Shown here: piece after piece, positions 12,237 to 22,496 of the stretch | Position numbering within the stretch: position 1 is the stretch's first letter | Layout: each line of letters begins with the position of its first letter | Program-made: the position numbers and the translations under genes | The notes under the pieces: model-generated | The model's database searches: none | What the model was told of the DNA's origin: nothing | Seen by the model: only the letters and a program-made list of their open reading frames with translations | IMG/VR virus record: IMGVR_UViG_3300020421_001565 | Coordinates: 1-22,889 of that record | Length of the DNA: 22,889 nt | Direction: 5' to 3' (one strand) | Source of the DNA: a virus

Positions 12237-15200
12237 TCTATACCTGCCAAACTATTATATGTTTGTTTAAATGTATCATCCCATAACCACAAACTGTTGT
12301 ATGGTATCATTCGCCTAAAGATAGCATGTCTTTCACGATTTGACAAATCTGAGTCAGTAAAAGCCTGATGTAAATCTAACAACATAGATGGTGCCGCACC
12401 TGATATTTCTCCCCAAGCATCTCTTTCTGTCGGACTTCCAAATCTATTATCTAAACCTACCATAGGTCTTAAACCATATGAATTATCAAAAAATCCACCA
12501 GATACAGTTTCTACCATAAAGTTCATATCTCCTGCTAAAGATAATATTCCTGATAATTCTACGGCTCGTACAATTTTTTCTCCAAATGGTTTGTCCTCAT
12601 ATAAATCTCCACTCTTAATTCTATCAGCTACCATACCAAATGTAACTAAAGCTAATCCTCCTGTTATTGCAGGACTAACACCATCTCTATTTTGCACTAA
12701 GTTTGTTGTCAATCTTTTTACAGAAGATATTCCATACGAGTAAAATTGTAAAATAAGTGCCAACCAAGCATTATTAATTTTACCTCCAAGATCACTTTTT
12801 TGAAAACCAAAGTATCGCATTAGAGGATTGTCTAACATTTGTGCAATACCTTCATCATTAATTCTAATAACACCCTGCATCATATTTGGTCTATCTGCTA
12901 CATTTGGTGTAATAATTGTTCTTTGTATGTCAGAAAATACTGCATTAGCTAGTGTTCGTCTTGCTTCAATACCACCTCTACGACTTGCCCAAGCATTAGT
13001 ATTAGCTAATATTTGATCGCCATTTTTTTCAAAGGGCATACTAGCTATAGTTTCTGCCATATTTTCATCAATACCAAAAGATGCTAATCTTCTTTTACCT
13101 AGTCTATCTAATTGACCTCCAGATAGTTTTATACAATCTTCCATAAATCTGTGCATACTAGTTAAACCAACAAATTCTTTTAATATGTGTGTCCACGGGG
13201 TTAAGCCATTTAACATAAAAAAAGCATTTTGTGGTCGTTCTAGCCATTGTCCAATATATTTATCAAACCAACCCTGTTTATTTTTTCTGCTGTTTGTAAT
13301 ACCTCCATCATACATAAATCTTCTCATATAATTTTGCAAAGTCATTTCAGATACAGGTGCAAGATATTGTAAATCTTTAAGATTACTTCTTCGTAGATTA
13401 TCCATACCTTTTAAAAAAGGTTCAATATTACCTTTCATTATAGATCCAAATCCTTGTGTCATTATTGGTCTAGCTAATTCAGGTATAGCACTATATACAA
13501 CTCTACCCATATACGCTAAAGATGCCCAATTTTTCATAGCTTGTGCAGAACGAACACCAAATGTAGTAGGATCAGCAGAATATAATGTGCCTAATATTTT
13601 ATCTTTTTCATCTATAAAAGCATTAATAATTGCCGCTCTATCAGTATCTTTAACATTTCTTAATATTAAATCAATTTCTGTTCTTGTAAGAAAATCATTC
13701 ATATGAGTATCACCAAACTTTTTTGCTAACTCTACTGCAGGTGCAACACGCTCTGAGTATGAACGAAGCAAAAAGGCGGCGTCTGTTTCAATAAAATCTA
13801 ATACTTCTTTGTTTGGTATTTTTAAAGTTCTTACTAATAATGGTCTTGCACCTACTTTATATCTACCATCAAGATCAAAACCATATCCTGCTATACCTTC
13901 ACCATCTTGCCATCTAGCTTCATTCTCTGTAATTTGATTAAAATAAAATTCTACTTCTGCATCAACAATACCTGAATGTGCATTTTGTCTATATACTATT
14001 CGCTCTGCATCTGTCATAGCAAAACTATTACGAATCTCAATATAACTTTGTCGTGAATGTGAGTCTGCTAATTGTTCTTCTATGTTTCTACGAAGTATTT
14101 GTCTAAACTCATCTTCATTTTCTAATATAGCATCTCGTTTCCAAATTCTATGTAAATATGATTCATCTGCCCAATAAGGTCTATCCGATTGAAATACAAC
14201 TTGTTGATTTGAATAAAACTCAGTTTCTGCTTTAAGTCGCTTAAACATAGTTTCTAGTCGTTTTACATTATCTTCGCCAAGTCTATCTATGTTTGCTTGT
14301 TGTACAACTAAATCTCCATCTGCATCAAGAGAACCTACTTCTCGTACTATACGATTCATATGAAATTGTTTCTTTTTTATTAATTGTAAATAACTTTGGT
14401 TATTTGCATACATTCCATTTTCAGCTAATTGGTCATCATAAAACTTTGTTATTTTTTTATATACACCTGCTGATCTTCTTAAATTTTCTAAAACTGCTTC
14501 ACTAACTTGATTGGTAAGAGATTCAGGATCAACAACAAATCTACCTAACAATTCACTATATTGTTTAAAATCCATTTCATCTGATACGCCTCTTGAATTT
14601 CTAGTAAATCTATCTTGTACATTATTAACAAATGCTTTTGCTGCTTTTGCTGTTTTGACTAATTCAGTTTTAAATATCCCCATTTCTGCATCAGCACCTG
14701 TTAGTGATAAAAAGTTATTTTCAATCTCTCGTAACCCTGCTACAATTTCTGCATTATGTCTTGTGCCTACGGCAGTAACTACAGACTCTGGTGTTGCTTT
14801 AAATAAATCATTTATTTTATTTACTGTTGCATAATCACCACTTAGCTCAATCATTTTTACTATTATTTCATTTGCTAGTTTTTTGTCTTTTACTTTTTTA
14901 CCAACAGTATTAAGTACCATTGAAGCGTTAGTCCAATTTGGTAACATACCTAATAACTCATTAGTATCTGTAGTAGCTAAATAATATGACTCAACTTTAG
15001 TATCTTTTATAACAGCTTTGTTTAATCTTTTTTCATAATCTAGTGTAGATTCATTTCTTGCTTTTTTAAACTTAGGATAAACAGCTTTATAAATAGATTT
15101 TTTAATATTAAAGTTAACCCAATCATTAGCCGATTTAAAAAAGTTATCGCCTACTCTAATTCCTAATCGTTCTTGTAAATATTGCAAATGCTTTCTTGTA

Positions 15201-16282
15201 ATAAATTGTCCTTTTGCAACTACAAAATCAACACTAACTTGTGGCGATCCATCTACTATTTGATAACTTGCTATTTCTGTATTTAATCTAAAATTATCAC
15301 CCACAGCACCTGTAGCTTCAGCACGAGTTGTATCTTGTAATATTTTTGTTTGACCTGTTTCACTTACATTACGCTCCACATCTTGTAATCTTAGACTAGC
15401 ACTTCTAACTCTTGCTGTTCTTCTTGGTGATGCTCCACGGACAGTTCCATATGGTCTTACTCTACGATTTTGTTGATCTCTTCTGTTTTTAATTATAACT
15501 CCGGGAGAATTTGATTTAAAATTAAATATTACATCAACATCATCATAGTTAATTCCATTGTCTATAGCGTCTATAATTTGATTTGCATCTTCAACAGTTG
15601 CATCAATCGTTCTATCAGCTAATATTCTTCTTGCTACTTGCTCTCCTAAAGTTTCTGTCATTCTTCCGTATAAGCCACCAAATAGACCACTTACACCAAA
15701 TGCAAATCCAATATTACCAACACTTTCGCCTATAGTAGATGTCGGATCAAGAGCAGAACGAACAACCTCTGTACCTGCAACTATTCCTGCACCTGCTCCA
15801 CCTGCTCTTACTGCACCTCTAAAAAATCCTAATCCTTTTGCTAGTGGTATTGGTATTAATGTAGTTGGATCAAAAGCGGCGGCAACAAATCCCGGAAGCA
15901 ATCTATCGCTATATTCTAATCTATCTTTAATTTCTATATTTTTGTCTATACGCTGTATTATAGCTTCCATATGTTTTCTATTACGAACATTAAAAAATGA
16001 GCGTTTATATGGTCTGTAGCGTGAAGGCACATCTCTATCAAAATCTATATCTTCTCGTGGCTCATCTAAATACGACCTATCTTGGTTTAGATACATATCA
16101 AGTTCACCAAGATAACTTGTTGCCATATGGTCAGTTACATCTTGTAAAAATGTATTTCTAATTCGCATAGGGCGTCGTGAACCTGTAAACTTTGGTTCTA
16201 TTTTTTGGAACATATGTTTTTGCAACTCACTTTGTTGCTGTGGCTCTAATTGTAAATTATTTAATCTTTCAAATTTTTCCAT
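12233..16282 (-). CDS. Large internal virion (ejection) protein, T7 gp16-position
   Basis: This is the largest gene of the window, 1349 aa. It occupies the place of T7 gp16, after two other internal proteins and before the fibre. The sequence is mostly helical and charged. A Gly/Ala-rich hydrophobic block at about residues 130-206 (AAFDPTTLIPIPLAKGLGFF and FAFGVSGLFGGLYG) could insert into a membrane. No lytic transglycosylase motif is seen at the N-terminus, unlike T7 gp16. Its role as a channel or ejected protein is inferred from order, size and the hydrophobic block. The start has no clear Shine-Dalgarno sequence and lies four bases after the previous stop, suggesting coupling. Confidence 0.7.
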   Translation of the reverse strand: MEKFERLNNLQLEPQQQSELQKHMFQKIEPKFTGSRRPMRIRNTFLQDVTDHMATSYLGELDMYLNQDRSYLDEPREDIDFDRDVPSRYRPYKRSFFNVRNRKHMEAIIQRIDKNIEIKDRLEYSDRLLPGFVAAAFDPTTLIPIPLAKGLGFFRGAVRAGGAGAGIVAGTEVVRSALDPTSTIGESVGNIGFAFGVSGLFGGLYGRMTETLGEQVARRILADRTIDATVEDANQIIDAIDNGINYDDVDVIFNFKSNSPGVIIKNRRDQQNRRVRPYGTVRGASPRRTARVRSASLRLQDVERNVSETGQTKILQDTTRAEATGAVGDNFRLNTEIASYQIVDGSPQVSVDFVVAKGQFITRKHLQYLQERLGIRVGDNFFKSANDWVNFNIKKSIYKAVYPKFKKARNESTLDYEKRLNKAVIKDTKVESYYLATTDTNELLGMLPNWTNASMVLNTVGKKVKDKKLANEIIVKMIELSGDYATVNKINDLFKATPESVVTAVGTRHNAEIVAGLREIENNFLSLTGADAEMGIFKTELVKTAKAAKAFVNNVQDRFTRNSRGVSDEMDFKQYSELLGRFVVDPESLTNQVSEAVLENLRRSAGVYKKITKFYDDQLAENGMYANNQSYLQLIKKKQFHMNRIVREVGSLDADGDLVVQQANIDRLGEDNVKRLETMFKRLKAETEFYSNQQVVFQSDRPYWADESYLHRIWKRDAILENEDEFRQILRRNIEEQLADSHSRQSYIEIRNSFAMTDAERIVYRQNAHSGIVDAEVEFYFNQITENEARWQDGEGIAGYGFDLDGRYKVGARPLLVRTLKIPNKEVLDFIETDAAFLLRSYSERVAPAVELAKKFGDTHMNDFLTRTEIDLILRNVKDTDRAAIINAFIDEKDKILGTLYSADPTTFGVRSAQAMKNWASLAYMGRVVYSAIPELARPIMTQGFGSIMKGNIEPFLKGMDNLRRSNLKDLQYLAPVSEMTLQNYMRRFMYDGGITNSRKNKQGWFDKYIGQWLERPQNAFFMLNGLTPWTHILKEFVGLTSMHRFMEDCIKLSGGQLDRLGKRRLASFGIDENMAETIASMPFEKNGDQILANTNAWASRRGGIEARRTLANAVFSDIQRTIITPNVADRPNMMQGVIRINDEGIAQMLDNPLMRYFGFQKSDLGGKINNAWLALILQFYSYGISSVKRLTTNLVQNRDGVSPAITGGLALVTFGMVADRIKSGDLYEDKPFGEKIVRAVELSGILSLAGDMNFMVETVSGGFFDNSYGLRPMVGLDNRFGSPTERDAWGEISGAAPSMLLDLHQAFTDSDLSNRERHAIFRRMIPYNSLWLWDDTFKQTYNSLAGIE

Positions 16283-16286
16283 ATTA

Positions 16287-18602
16287 TTACATTAGTTCTG
16301 GACTTCTTACATTAAGTATATCTTGCATTCGTCTACGATATTCTTCGTCTTCCATACCTTTTCTTTTTAATTGTCCTTCGGTATATATCATTGATAAATT
16401 AAGTTTTCTTTTCATTTCTAAATTAGCAAATGGATATACAACAATAGGGTCTTGTGTAGTTCTGTTTTTTAATGGTGTCATCATACCATTAGTAGGACTC
16501 ATTATAAGATAAGGAACTTTAGCTAAATCATTTAATGGTAAAGATTCATCACCTGCAAACATTAAACTTAATCCATCTGGAGTAGTTCCAAGACCTCTTT
16601 TTAACGCTTTTTCTTTTTCTCTATCAGTTTCAAAATATCCATCTTTATCTATTACTTCTAAAACATATTTAATTATTTCATCATACCCACTTTCTATTCC
16701 TGCTTTTTTCATAATTTTTCTACTTATTGGATAACGAACAGCAATACCTTGTTCATCAGGATGATAATTACCTGTAGCACTTACTTGTATATCACTTACG
16801 CCAAAATAATTTTGCGACATATTTTCAAATCGTTTGTCAAAATATTCTTTAGCAATACTTTCTTTATAAGAATCTGTACCTACAGTTACTTTAAATGTTG
16901 CATGTAATAAGTTTAGTTCTTTTTCTGGTGGCTCTGCTCCAAATTTATCTGCAAATTTTTTTCGTATTACATTAAATATAAGTCGTTCAGGATCAGTACC
17001 ATCAGTATTTCTTAAACTAACTTTTTGCTGTGCTTTTGCTATGTCTGCACTAAACTCTTCTTCTATAAGCCTTTTTCTTGTTTCCTCTGTAATTGTACCA
17101 AACAATGCTTTATCTCTTACTAATTGATTTAACAAATATTCTGCATCTTTTAAATCTCCTCTAGGATTATGACCAAAAAACATAAAATCAGGACGACCAC
17201 CAAACTTCGGTTTAGCAAGAACATCTTGAACATAATCTAACACGCCACCTGCCTTTTCCGAATGATTTATTAAAAATTTCATTTGCATTTTAAGCATATT
17301 ACCCGTTTCTGCTGTATTGTGATTTCCTAATCTGCTTAATGCTATTACTGTTTTAGCGATATCTAAGCCACGATTTGCTACATCATCACCTAAATAAAAA
17401 CGAGCATTAGGATCGTTAGAATATGCTTGTACAAATTTATCTCCGTTAGTTGGACTATCAAATATGTCTTTAGCCATATCTGACTTTGCAGGATTCCACA
17501 AATTACCATCAGTTTCTCCTAACATTGATTGTGATAAATTTTGTTCAAAACTTACTTCAGAACCCATTTTGTTTAATCCTGTTATCTTTGAACTAAGAGC
17601 ATCATTAATTATATTTTGTCCTGCTGTGCTTAATTCACCTACAGATTCAACAAAAGTTTTATTATCTAAAATAACAGTATTACCTTCTTTATCTATTAAA
17701 GGAACTTTTGCATAAACACCATCTAGTAAATATTTTATGTTTTCTGCATTATTTTGTAATCTAGTAATTCCAACAGATGTTTCATCAAATGTATTTTCAG
17801 GATCAAGATATTTGCCCATAACTTTAGAAAATGCACTTAAATCTTGATATGATTGTTTTACAATTTTACCTTCTATTCGTGCTGTTTCAGATAACGGAGA
17901 ATACAAATCTACAATTTGATTTATTTCTGCTATCTCTCCTTCTATTGACAAACCTGTTGTTACTTTAGATTGAATTGTATTTTCTATCCTTTTTATATCT
18001 TCTGTGTAAGATAAATCATTTTGAGCATCTGTTTGTTTGTTAAGAGCATATTGTACATCTTTTTCACCACCTACAGTTAATCTATTAATACTTGGTAATA
18101 TTAAATTGAATAATTCATCACCTGTTTCTTTTCTAATTTGCTCAGATATTACATCAACAAAAGGTTTAATTTCATCTGACGATCCTTGATTAGCTAATAT
18201 AGATTGTTTTTTCTCATCTATTAATTGTGCTAAATCAGTTTGTATTTCATTTTTTACACGAAACACATACAGTTCATTTTGTTTTTCTTGTTTTTCTGCA
18301 TTCCACCATATATTAAGTGGTTTAGGAATATTAAATTTTGTTGTAGTTACTTCTTTTCCATTCTTATCATATGATACAATTTTGTCAGTAGTTATTTTAA
18401 ATTCTTTATTATAGTTGTCTGCATACACATCATCTACTGCTAACTGCAAATCTTTAAAACCTTGACTTAGTTGTTGTGTTGCATCTGCCCAAGCATCAGC
18501 AGTAAGACCTGCCTGTCTTGCCGCTTCTTTTGCACCTTTAGGTTCAACAACACCAAGTGTGTTTACTAAATTAGTTGTTAATCTTTCTCTTCTTACTGCC
18601 AT
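16287..18602 (-). CDS. Internal virion protein, T7 gp15-position
   Basis: The 771-aa product is hydrophilic and overwhelmingly helical, with no membrane segment or recognised catalytic motif. It lies between a gp14-like and a very large gp16-like gene, the usual place of the core protein that becomes the periplasmic conduit during DNA ejection. Near the N-terminus is a Gln/Asp-rich helix pair (ADAWADATQQLSQGFKDLQL) that recurs in marine podovirus internal proteins as far as I can recall. The gene starts four bases after the previous stop without a Shine-Dalgarno sequence. The assignment is positional. Confidence 0.65.
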   Translation of the reverse strand: MAVRRERLTTNLVNTLGVVEPKGAKEAARQAGLTADAWADATQQLSQGFKDLQLAVDDVYADNYNKEFKITTDKIVSYDKNGKEVTTTKFNIPKPLNIWWNAEKQEKQNELYVFRVKNEIQTDLAQLIDEKKQSILANQGSSDEIKPFVDVISEQIRKETGDELFNLILPSINRLTVGGEKDVQYALNKQTDAQNDLSYTEDIKRIENTIQSKVTTGLSIEGEIAEINQIVDLYSPLSETARIEGKIVKQSYQDLSAFSKVMGKYLDPENTFDETSVGITRLQNNAENIKYLLDGVYAKVPLIDKEGNTVILDNKTFVESVGELSTAGQNIINDALSSKITGLNKMGSEVSFEQNLSQSMLGETDGNLWNPAKSDMAKDIFDSPTNGDKFVQAYSNDPNARFYLGDDVANRGLDIAKTVIALSRLGNHNTAETGNMLKMQMKFLINHSEKAGGVLDYVQDVLAKPKFGGRPDFMFFGHNPRGDLKDAEYLLNQLVRDKALFGTITEETRKRLIEEEFSADIAKAQQKVSLRNTDGTDPERLIFNVIRKKFADKFGAEPPEKELNLLHATFKVTVGTDSYKESIAKEYFDKRFENMSQNYFGVSDIQVSATGNYHPDEQGIAVRYPISRKIMKKAGIESGYDEIIKYVLEVIDKDGYFETDREKEKALKRGLGTTPDGLSLMFAGDESLPLNDLAKVPYLIMSPTNGMMTPLKNRTTQDPIVVYPFANLEMKRKLNLSMIYTEGQLKRKGMEDEEYRRRMQDILNVRSPELM

Positions 18603-18606
18603 TTAT

Positions 18607-19131
18607 TTAATTTGTAAAAAAATTACCCTTTGCACCTTGTGCCGCTCTAACTAAATCACCACCTGCACTTGCAAGATTACCATACATTCCATACCTTGCC
18701 GCTGTTTGTCTTGCTTTAAATCCTGATGCTGATGCCTGTGCCGCCATACTTGTTTGTTGTGCCGCTCTTTGTGATGAAACTACATCTGCAAGTCCATTAA
18801 CTTGTAATCTACGAATATCTTGTTTAACTGTTTTTTTACTAGATTTAAAGAATGCACCAAAACTTGGTGAGTCTAAATCAACATTACCTGCCGCTAAAGC
18901 AACTTTGTTAGATTTCATATTTCTTAAATAATCTCGTTTTCTATCATTAATTTTTTGTTGCATAGCTAACATAGCTTGTTTTGCATTTTCTTCTTCTTGG
19001 CGTCTTTGCATTTCATACGCCATCTGTTCATAATTTTGTTGTTGTCTTAAACTTTTTTGTTGTTGAAAATATCCAACTACACTAAAAGCTGTACTAATTG
19101 CACTAAAGACTGCGCCGACTGCATTACACAT
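18607..19131 (-). CDS. Internal virion protein, T7 gp14-like
   Basis: The 174-aa product begins with a hydrophobic Ala/Ser/Val segment (residues about 2-22). A Gln-rich coiled coil follows (about 23-75: QQQKSLRQQQNYEQMAYEMQ), and the C-terminus is rich in Ala, Gly, Ser and Gln. This composition and size are typical of gp14-like internal proteins of T7-type phages, thought to form the outer-membrane pore after ejection. The ATG shares one base with the stop of the nozzle gene (TAATG). Order with the next two genes supports the assignment. Confidence 0.75.
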   Translation of the reverse strand: MCNAVGAVFSAISTAFSVVGYFQQQKSLRQQQNYEQMAYEMQRRQEEENAKQAMLAMQQKINDRKRDYLRNMKSNKVALAAGNVDLDSPSFGAFFKSSKKTVKQDIRRLQVNGLADVVSSQRAAQQTSMAAQASASGFKARQTAARYGMYGNLASAGGDLVRAAQGAKGNFFTN

Positions 19132-21581
19132 TAAAACATTACCTCTGTTGTTATTGCTAATATTCTAAATGGTACAGGTACAGTTTGTGTAATTTGTACA
19201 TTTGGCGTTTGTGTATAGCCAAGTGTATGTACATCTTTCTTTCCTGTGTAACCTACCATTTGTAAACCATTATCATTTAGTAATAAGTCATTTCCGTTAA
19301 TTTGTAAATTATATGTTTTAGATAATTCTAACACAGTTTTACCAATTTTTCTTGGATAACCATATGTTGAACCTAATCCTCTAATTGCCGTAGCTGAATC
19401 AACAGGTAGTGTTTCTATATCTACTGTATAGTTAAGACCTATATCACAAGCAGATGCAGGCAACTGAAAGTTTGCATTACCATTTGAATCTACTGTAGCA
19501 GAGCCATAATATCGTATATCGTCATCCTCTGTTGAACCTGATGTTGCATGTACTATTTTACCTCGTAAATCAGGATCGGCGTTTAAACCTGTAAAGACTC
19601 TACTTGTTGTAAAGACTACACTTGCATTGTCAGATGCTGACACATTAACATCTACAACTACAGTATATTCTCCAGATACTCCTGTAGATGCTACACTTTG
19701 TATTTTGCAGGATGTACTGTTTACAGTAAATTCTTCTCCTGTTGTTGGTGCATTAACAAATCCATCTAATACTAATTGTCTTTGGTTACTAACTGTACCA
19801 TTTACTAATATTGTGCCGTGTGGTTGGTATGACCCAGAGAGAATTTTTGTTATTGAACAATCAGTAGGTATAGCAAATTGTGAATTAGATACTTGCTCTA
19901 AGTAATATTTTGTAGCACCATTTATTGTTCTTTTAGTAACAATATATAAAAAGTTAGTTAATCCTGTTGCAGAAATGTATGTTCCGTCTGTTTCCCATAT
20001 TGTCCATCCTGCTAACTTTTCTTGTCGCTGTGCAGAAAATACAGCAAGTGTACCATCTCCATTAATAAACATCATAAACTGTTCTGTTCTTTTACCACTA
20101 GCTTTAAGTATTGCAGAGTCTTGTGGATTGTTAATAGCGTGTGGAGAAATAAATGTTAAAACTGTAGGTACATAATCTTCTGTTGCTGTATTGTAAAAAA
20201 ACTCTCTTACTGTTTTACCATTGGGTTGTACAAAGATTGCCGCACCATCAAACAATCTTGGCATACATACTTGTGTAGATCCTAAATTAGATTGTCTTTC
20301 TATTCTTAAATCTGTTGGTGTTAATGGTTTACCAACTTGTGGCTTGAGATAGAACTCACCTGTGCTTGTAAATATTTCTAAATGTTTACCTGCAACAATA
20401 TGTCTTATTTCATTAATCTGGTCAGATGAAATAGATATTTGTATGCTATCTGTATCTTCTGCCTCACCTACATCAAAATTAAAAAATTCAGAAGTTTTAC
20501 TACTTGCAATAAAATCTGCTATTGCTCCACCTGCAAAAAATAATCTTTGTTGATGAAATTTGCAGGTAGTAGGAAAACCATTGTATGCACTATAAACTTG
20601 CTCATCCCATTGTCTTGTTGGTGGATGTCCTATAACTCTCATATTTGTACCACCTCCATCAGCAGAATCTCCACCCGTATCACTTCCTCCTGCAGTATAT
20701 GTATATCGGTCGTCATCAAGAACTGTAATAGTAAATGTTCCATTTAGATTAGTTGCAGATAATCCATTCCCATCTTCATTAAGTATAGACTCTGCACCTT
20801 CTATTGTAATACTTGCACCTGAAGCAAATCCGTGAGCAGGATGTAATACAGTTATTGTTCCACCACCTTCTTCACTTTTAAGAGGGTCATCATCAAGTTC
20901 AATTCTTACATCTTTCATTAATGTGCCTATAGCTTCTTTTGCATTAGTTACAGCAGTTATTTCTAGTTCTGATCCGTGATATCTAACTCTTGTTCCAACC
21001 ATTCCTGACTCAAAATAATCTGCACTTGTTGTTAGATTAACATTAGTCTGTGCAGTAGTTTGATCTATATCTAAAGTTATTTCATCATCAGCAAATTTAA
21101 AATATGGTTGATATACTTCATCATTGTTTGTGCTTACTTTAAAAGCAAAAGAATCAAGAAAAAAAGATGTAGCACTTGTTCTTTTAATAATTTGTGGAAT
21201 AAAAGTTTTGTGTGTAACAATCATTGTATCAGCTTGTTGTGTAAATGAAAGTTCATACAATATTGCACTTGTCCAAGGACAGCTTGTAAAACTTTGTAAA
21301 AGTGTGCCATTAGAAGAAAAGATTTTAAGTTTAGTATTTTGGAAAGCTATTATATATTCTTGGTTTTCGCTAAATATAAAATGTTCTAACCTTGTTTCTT
21401 CTCCAAGATCGTATCTAAATACTGTACCCTGCCTTCTTTCTATTGGCCCTTGGTTTAAACAAAATACATTTCTAGCTTTTTTTAATGATTGTTGATAAGC
21501 ATCAATATCGGTACGAGTAATAAATGTTTCATCTACTTCGCCACGAGTAAAACTATTCTGGTGAGTTCTTTGTATAGCCAT
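19131..21581 (-). CDS. Tail nozzle / tail tubular protein B (T7 gp12-like)
   Basis: The 816-aa product opens with the signature of this family: SFTRGEVDETFITRTDIDAY (about residues 10-29), then a basic stretch and GPIERRQGTVFRY (about 45-57). It continues with beta-propeller-like segments (ENQEYIIAFQNTKLKIF) and inserts with Gly/Ser/Thr-rich loops. It would form the hexameric distal tail tube that docks on the adaptor. The inserts around residues 240-320 look like an added Ig-like or adhesin domain. It follows the adaptor gene directly, as in other podoviruses. Confidence 0.85.
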   Translation of the reverse strand: MAIQRTHQNSFTRGEVDETFITRTDIDAYQQSLKKARNVFCLNQGPIERRQGTVFRYDLGEETRLEHFIFSENQEYIIAFQNTKLKIFSSNGTLLQSFTSCPWTSAILYELSFTQQADTMIVTHKTFIPQIIKRTSATSFFLDSFAFKVSTNNDEVYQPYFKFADDEITLDIDQTTAQTNVNLTTSADYFESGMVGTRVRYHGSELEITAVTNAKEAIGTLMKDVRIELDDDPLKSEEGGGTITVLHPAHGFASGASITIEGAESILNEDGNGLSATNLNGTFTITVLDDDRYTYTAGGSDTGGDSADGGGTNMRVIGHPPTRQWDEQVYSAYNGFPTTCKFHQQRLFFAGGAIADFIASSKTSEFFNFDVGEAEDTDSIQISISSDQINEIRHIVAGKHLEIFTSTGEFYLKPQVGKPLTPTDLRIERQSNLGSTQVCMPRLFDGAAIFVQPNGKTVREFFYNTATEDYVPTVLTFISPHAINNPQDSAILKASGKRTEQFMMFINGDGTLAVFSAQRQEKLAGWTIWETDGTYISATGLTNFLYIVTKRTINGATKYYLEQVSNSQFAIPTDCSITKILSGSYQPHGTILVNGTVSNQRQLVLDGFVNAPTTGEEFTVNSTSCKIQSVASTGVSGEYTVVVDVNVSASDNASVVFTTSRVFTGLNADPDLRGKIVHATSGSTEDDDIRYYGSATVDSNGNANFQLPASACDIGLNYTVDIETLPVDSATAIRGLGSTYGYPRKIGKTVLELSKTYNLQINGNDLLLNDNGLQMVGYTGKKDVHTLGYTQTPNVQITQTVPVPFRILAITTEVMF

Positions 21582-21589
21582 ATAACATT

Positions 21590-22201
21590 CTAACTATCTG
21601 GAACAACTGCTCTTACTCCACTTGCAGTTGCCCTATTTCGTACTTCTATTAATAAACTTGTATTTAGCTTTCTGCTAGTTTGTGTTTGTGATTCCATACT
21701 ACGAGCAACAACAAGTTGTTGTCTTGCTCTTTTTTCATATAATAAAGATAGCTGATCGTTCCTAGCTATAGCACCTGCAAATAAACTTGCTAATTCAAAT
21801 ACTAGTGCTTGTGTAAAATAATCTGGAAATTCTTTTTCGTGTGGTTGATATGTATAATGTAAAACAACAACATCATTCTGCCCTGTATTTGTGTAAAGAA
21901 ACTCATTGTATCTGTCATATTGTATTACATTATCTGACACAGTAGCTGTATGTATTAGAATAGTATCATTAGGTATTTGATATGCTGAATCCCATTTGTC
22001 TAGTGGGTCAGTTGTTACTTTTGTAACCTGTTCTTGTTTTGTTGCAAATCTCCATCTTGCTTTTGTAAGCATTGCTCTTAATGTTGTTTCATATAACTGA
22101 TTAGCAACTTTACTTTCAACAGTATTATCAGTAAATGATGCTACTAAATTTGCACCAATTAAAACTAAACCTTGATTACATATATCTATTTTACTTACCA
22201 T
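21590..22201 (-). CDS. Tail adaptor / tail tubular protein A (T7 gp11-like)
   Basis: The 203-aa product has the family hallmarks: a start SKIDICNQGLVLIGANLVAS (residues 3-22), a helix with VESKVANQLYETTLRAML-x-KARWRFA (about 28-53), then a beta-rich middle and a C-terminal helical region with EFPDYFTQALVFELASLFAG (about 124-143). Such proteins form the dodecameric ring between portal and nozzle. It lies between the head genes and the nozzle gene, nine bases from the latter. A GC-rich hairpin sits just upstream of its start, without an obvious Shine-Dalgarno sequence. Confidence 0.85.
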   Translation of the reverse strand: MVSKIDICNQGLVLIGANLVASFTDNTVESKVANQLYETTLRAMLTKARWRFATKQEQVTKVTTDPLDKWDSAYQIPNDTILIHTATVSDNVIQYDRYNEFLYTNTGQNDVVVLHYTYQPHEKEFPDYFTQALVFELASLFAGAIARNDQLSLLYEKRARQQLVVARSMESQTQTSRKLNTSLLIEVRNRATASGVRAVVPDS

Positions 22202-22213
22202 AATCTAAATATC

Positions 22214-22231
22214 GGGGGAGTTGCCTCCCCC
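22214..22231 (-). terminator. GC-rich GNRA-loop hairpin between head and tail genes
   Basis: On the - (sense) strand a perfect 7-bp stem GGGGGAG/CTCCCCC closes a GCAA (GNRA) loop, seven bases after the stop of the small head gene and 13 bases before the adaptor start. The bases after it (GATATTTAG) are A/T-rich but not a proper U-run. It may therefore be a leaky terminator or an RNA-stabilising 3' end that sets high capsid versus lower tail expression. Confidence 0.6.
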
Positions 22232-22237
22232 AATACC

Positions 22238-22486
22238 CTATGTACCATTAATAGTTGTTACAGTAGCCGCCGCCGTTGCACTTGATACAACAAGGACATC
22301 TACAGTTCTTGTACCACCCGTTGATCCAACAGTAATGATTACATCATTCTGATGAAGTTGATTGGTAGCACTATTGAAATAACCTGATCCTGCAATGGTA
22401 GCAACAGCATCAGCAGAGTTGTAGAGATAAACATTTTGATCTCCACCACCTGCAACTTTTTTTAAGTTTGCTTGAGTAAAAGCCAT
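22238..22486 (-). CDS. Small capsid-associated protein (possible head decoration protein)
   Basis: The 82-aa product starts behind AGGAGA. It is beta-rich, with a pattern I know from small proteins encoded after the major capsid gene in many podoviruses: a short N-terminal helix, VAGGGDQNVYLYNSAD (11-26), GYFNSATNQLHQNDVI (35-50), then alternating Val/Thr strands to the end. No signal peptide or membrane helix is present. Head decoration or fibre is the likely role from its position; it has not been tied to a named family here. It is followed by the GC-rich hairpin. Confidence 0.65.
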   Translation of the reverse strand: MAFTQANLKKVAGGGDQNVYLYNSADAVATIAGSGYFNSATNQLHQNDVIITVGSTGGTRTVDVLVVSSATAAATVTTINGT

Positions 22487-22496
22487 TAGTTTTCTC

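Noticed and set aside
14293-14834. Plus-strand ORFs of 70 and 107 codons opposite the large internal protein gene
   Set aside because: They are antisense shadows of a long real gene, with skewed Leu/Ile/Cys/Ser-rich composition and no start signals.
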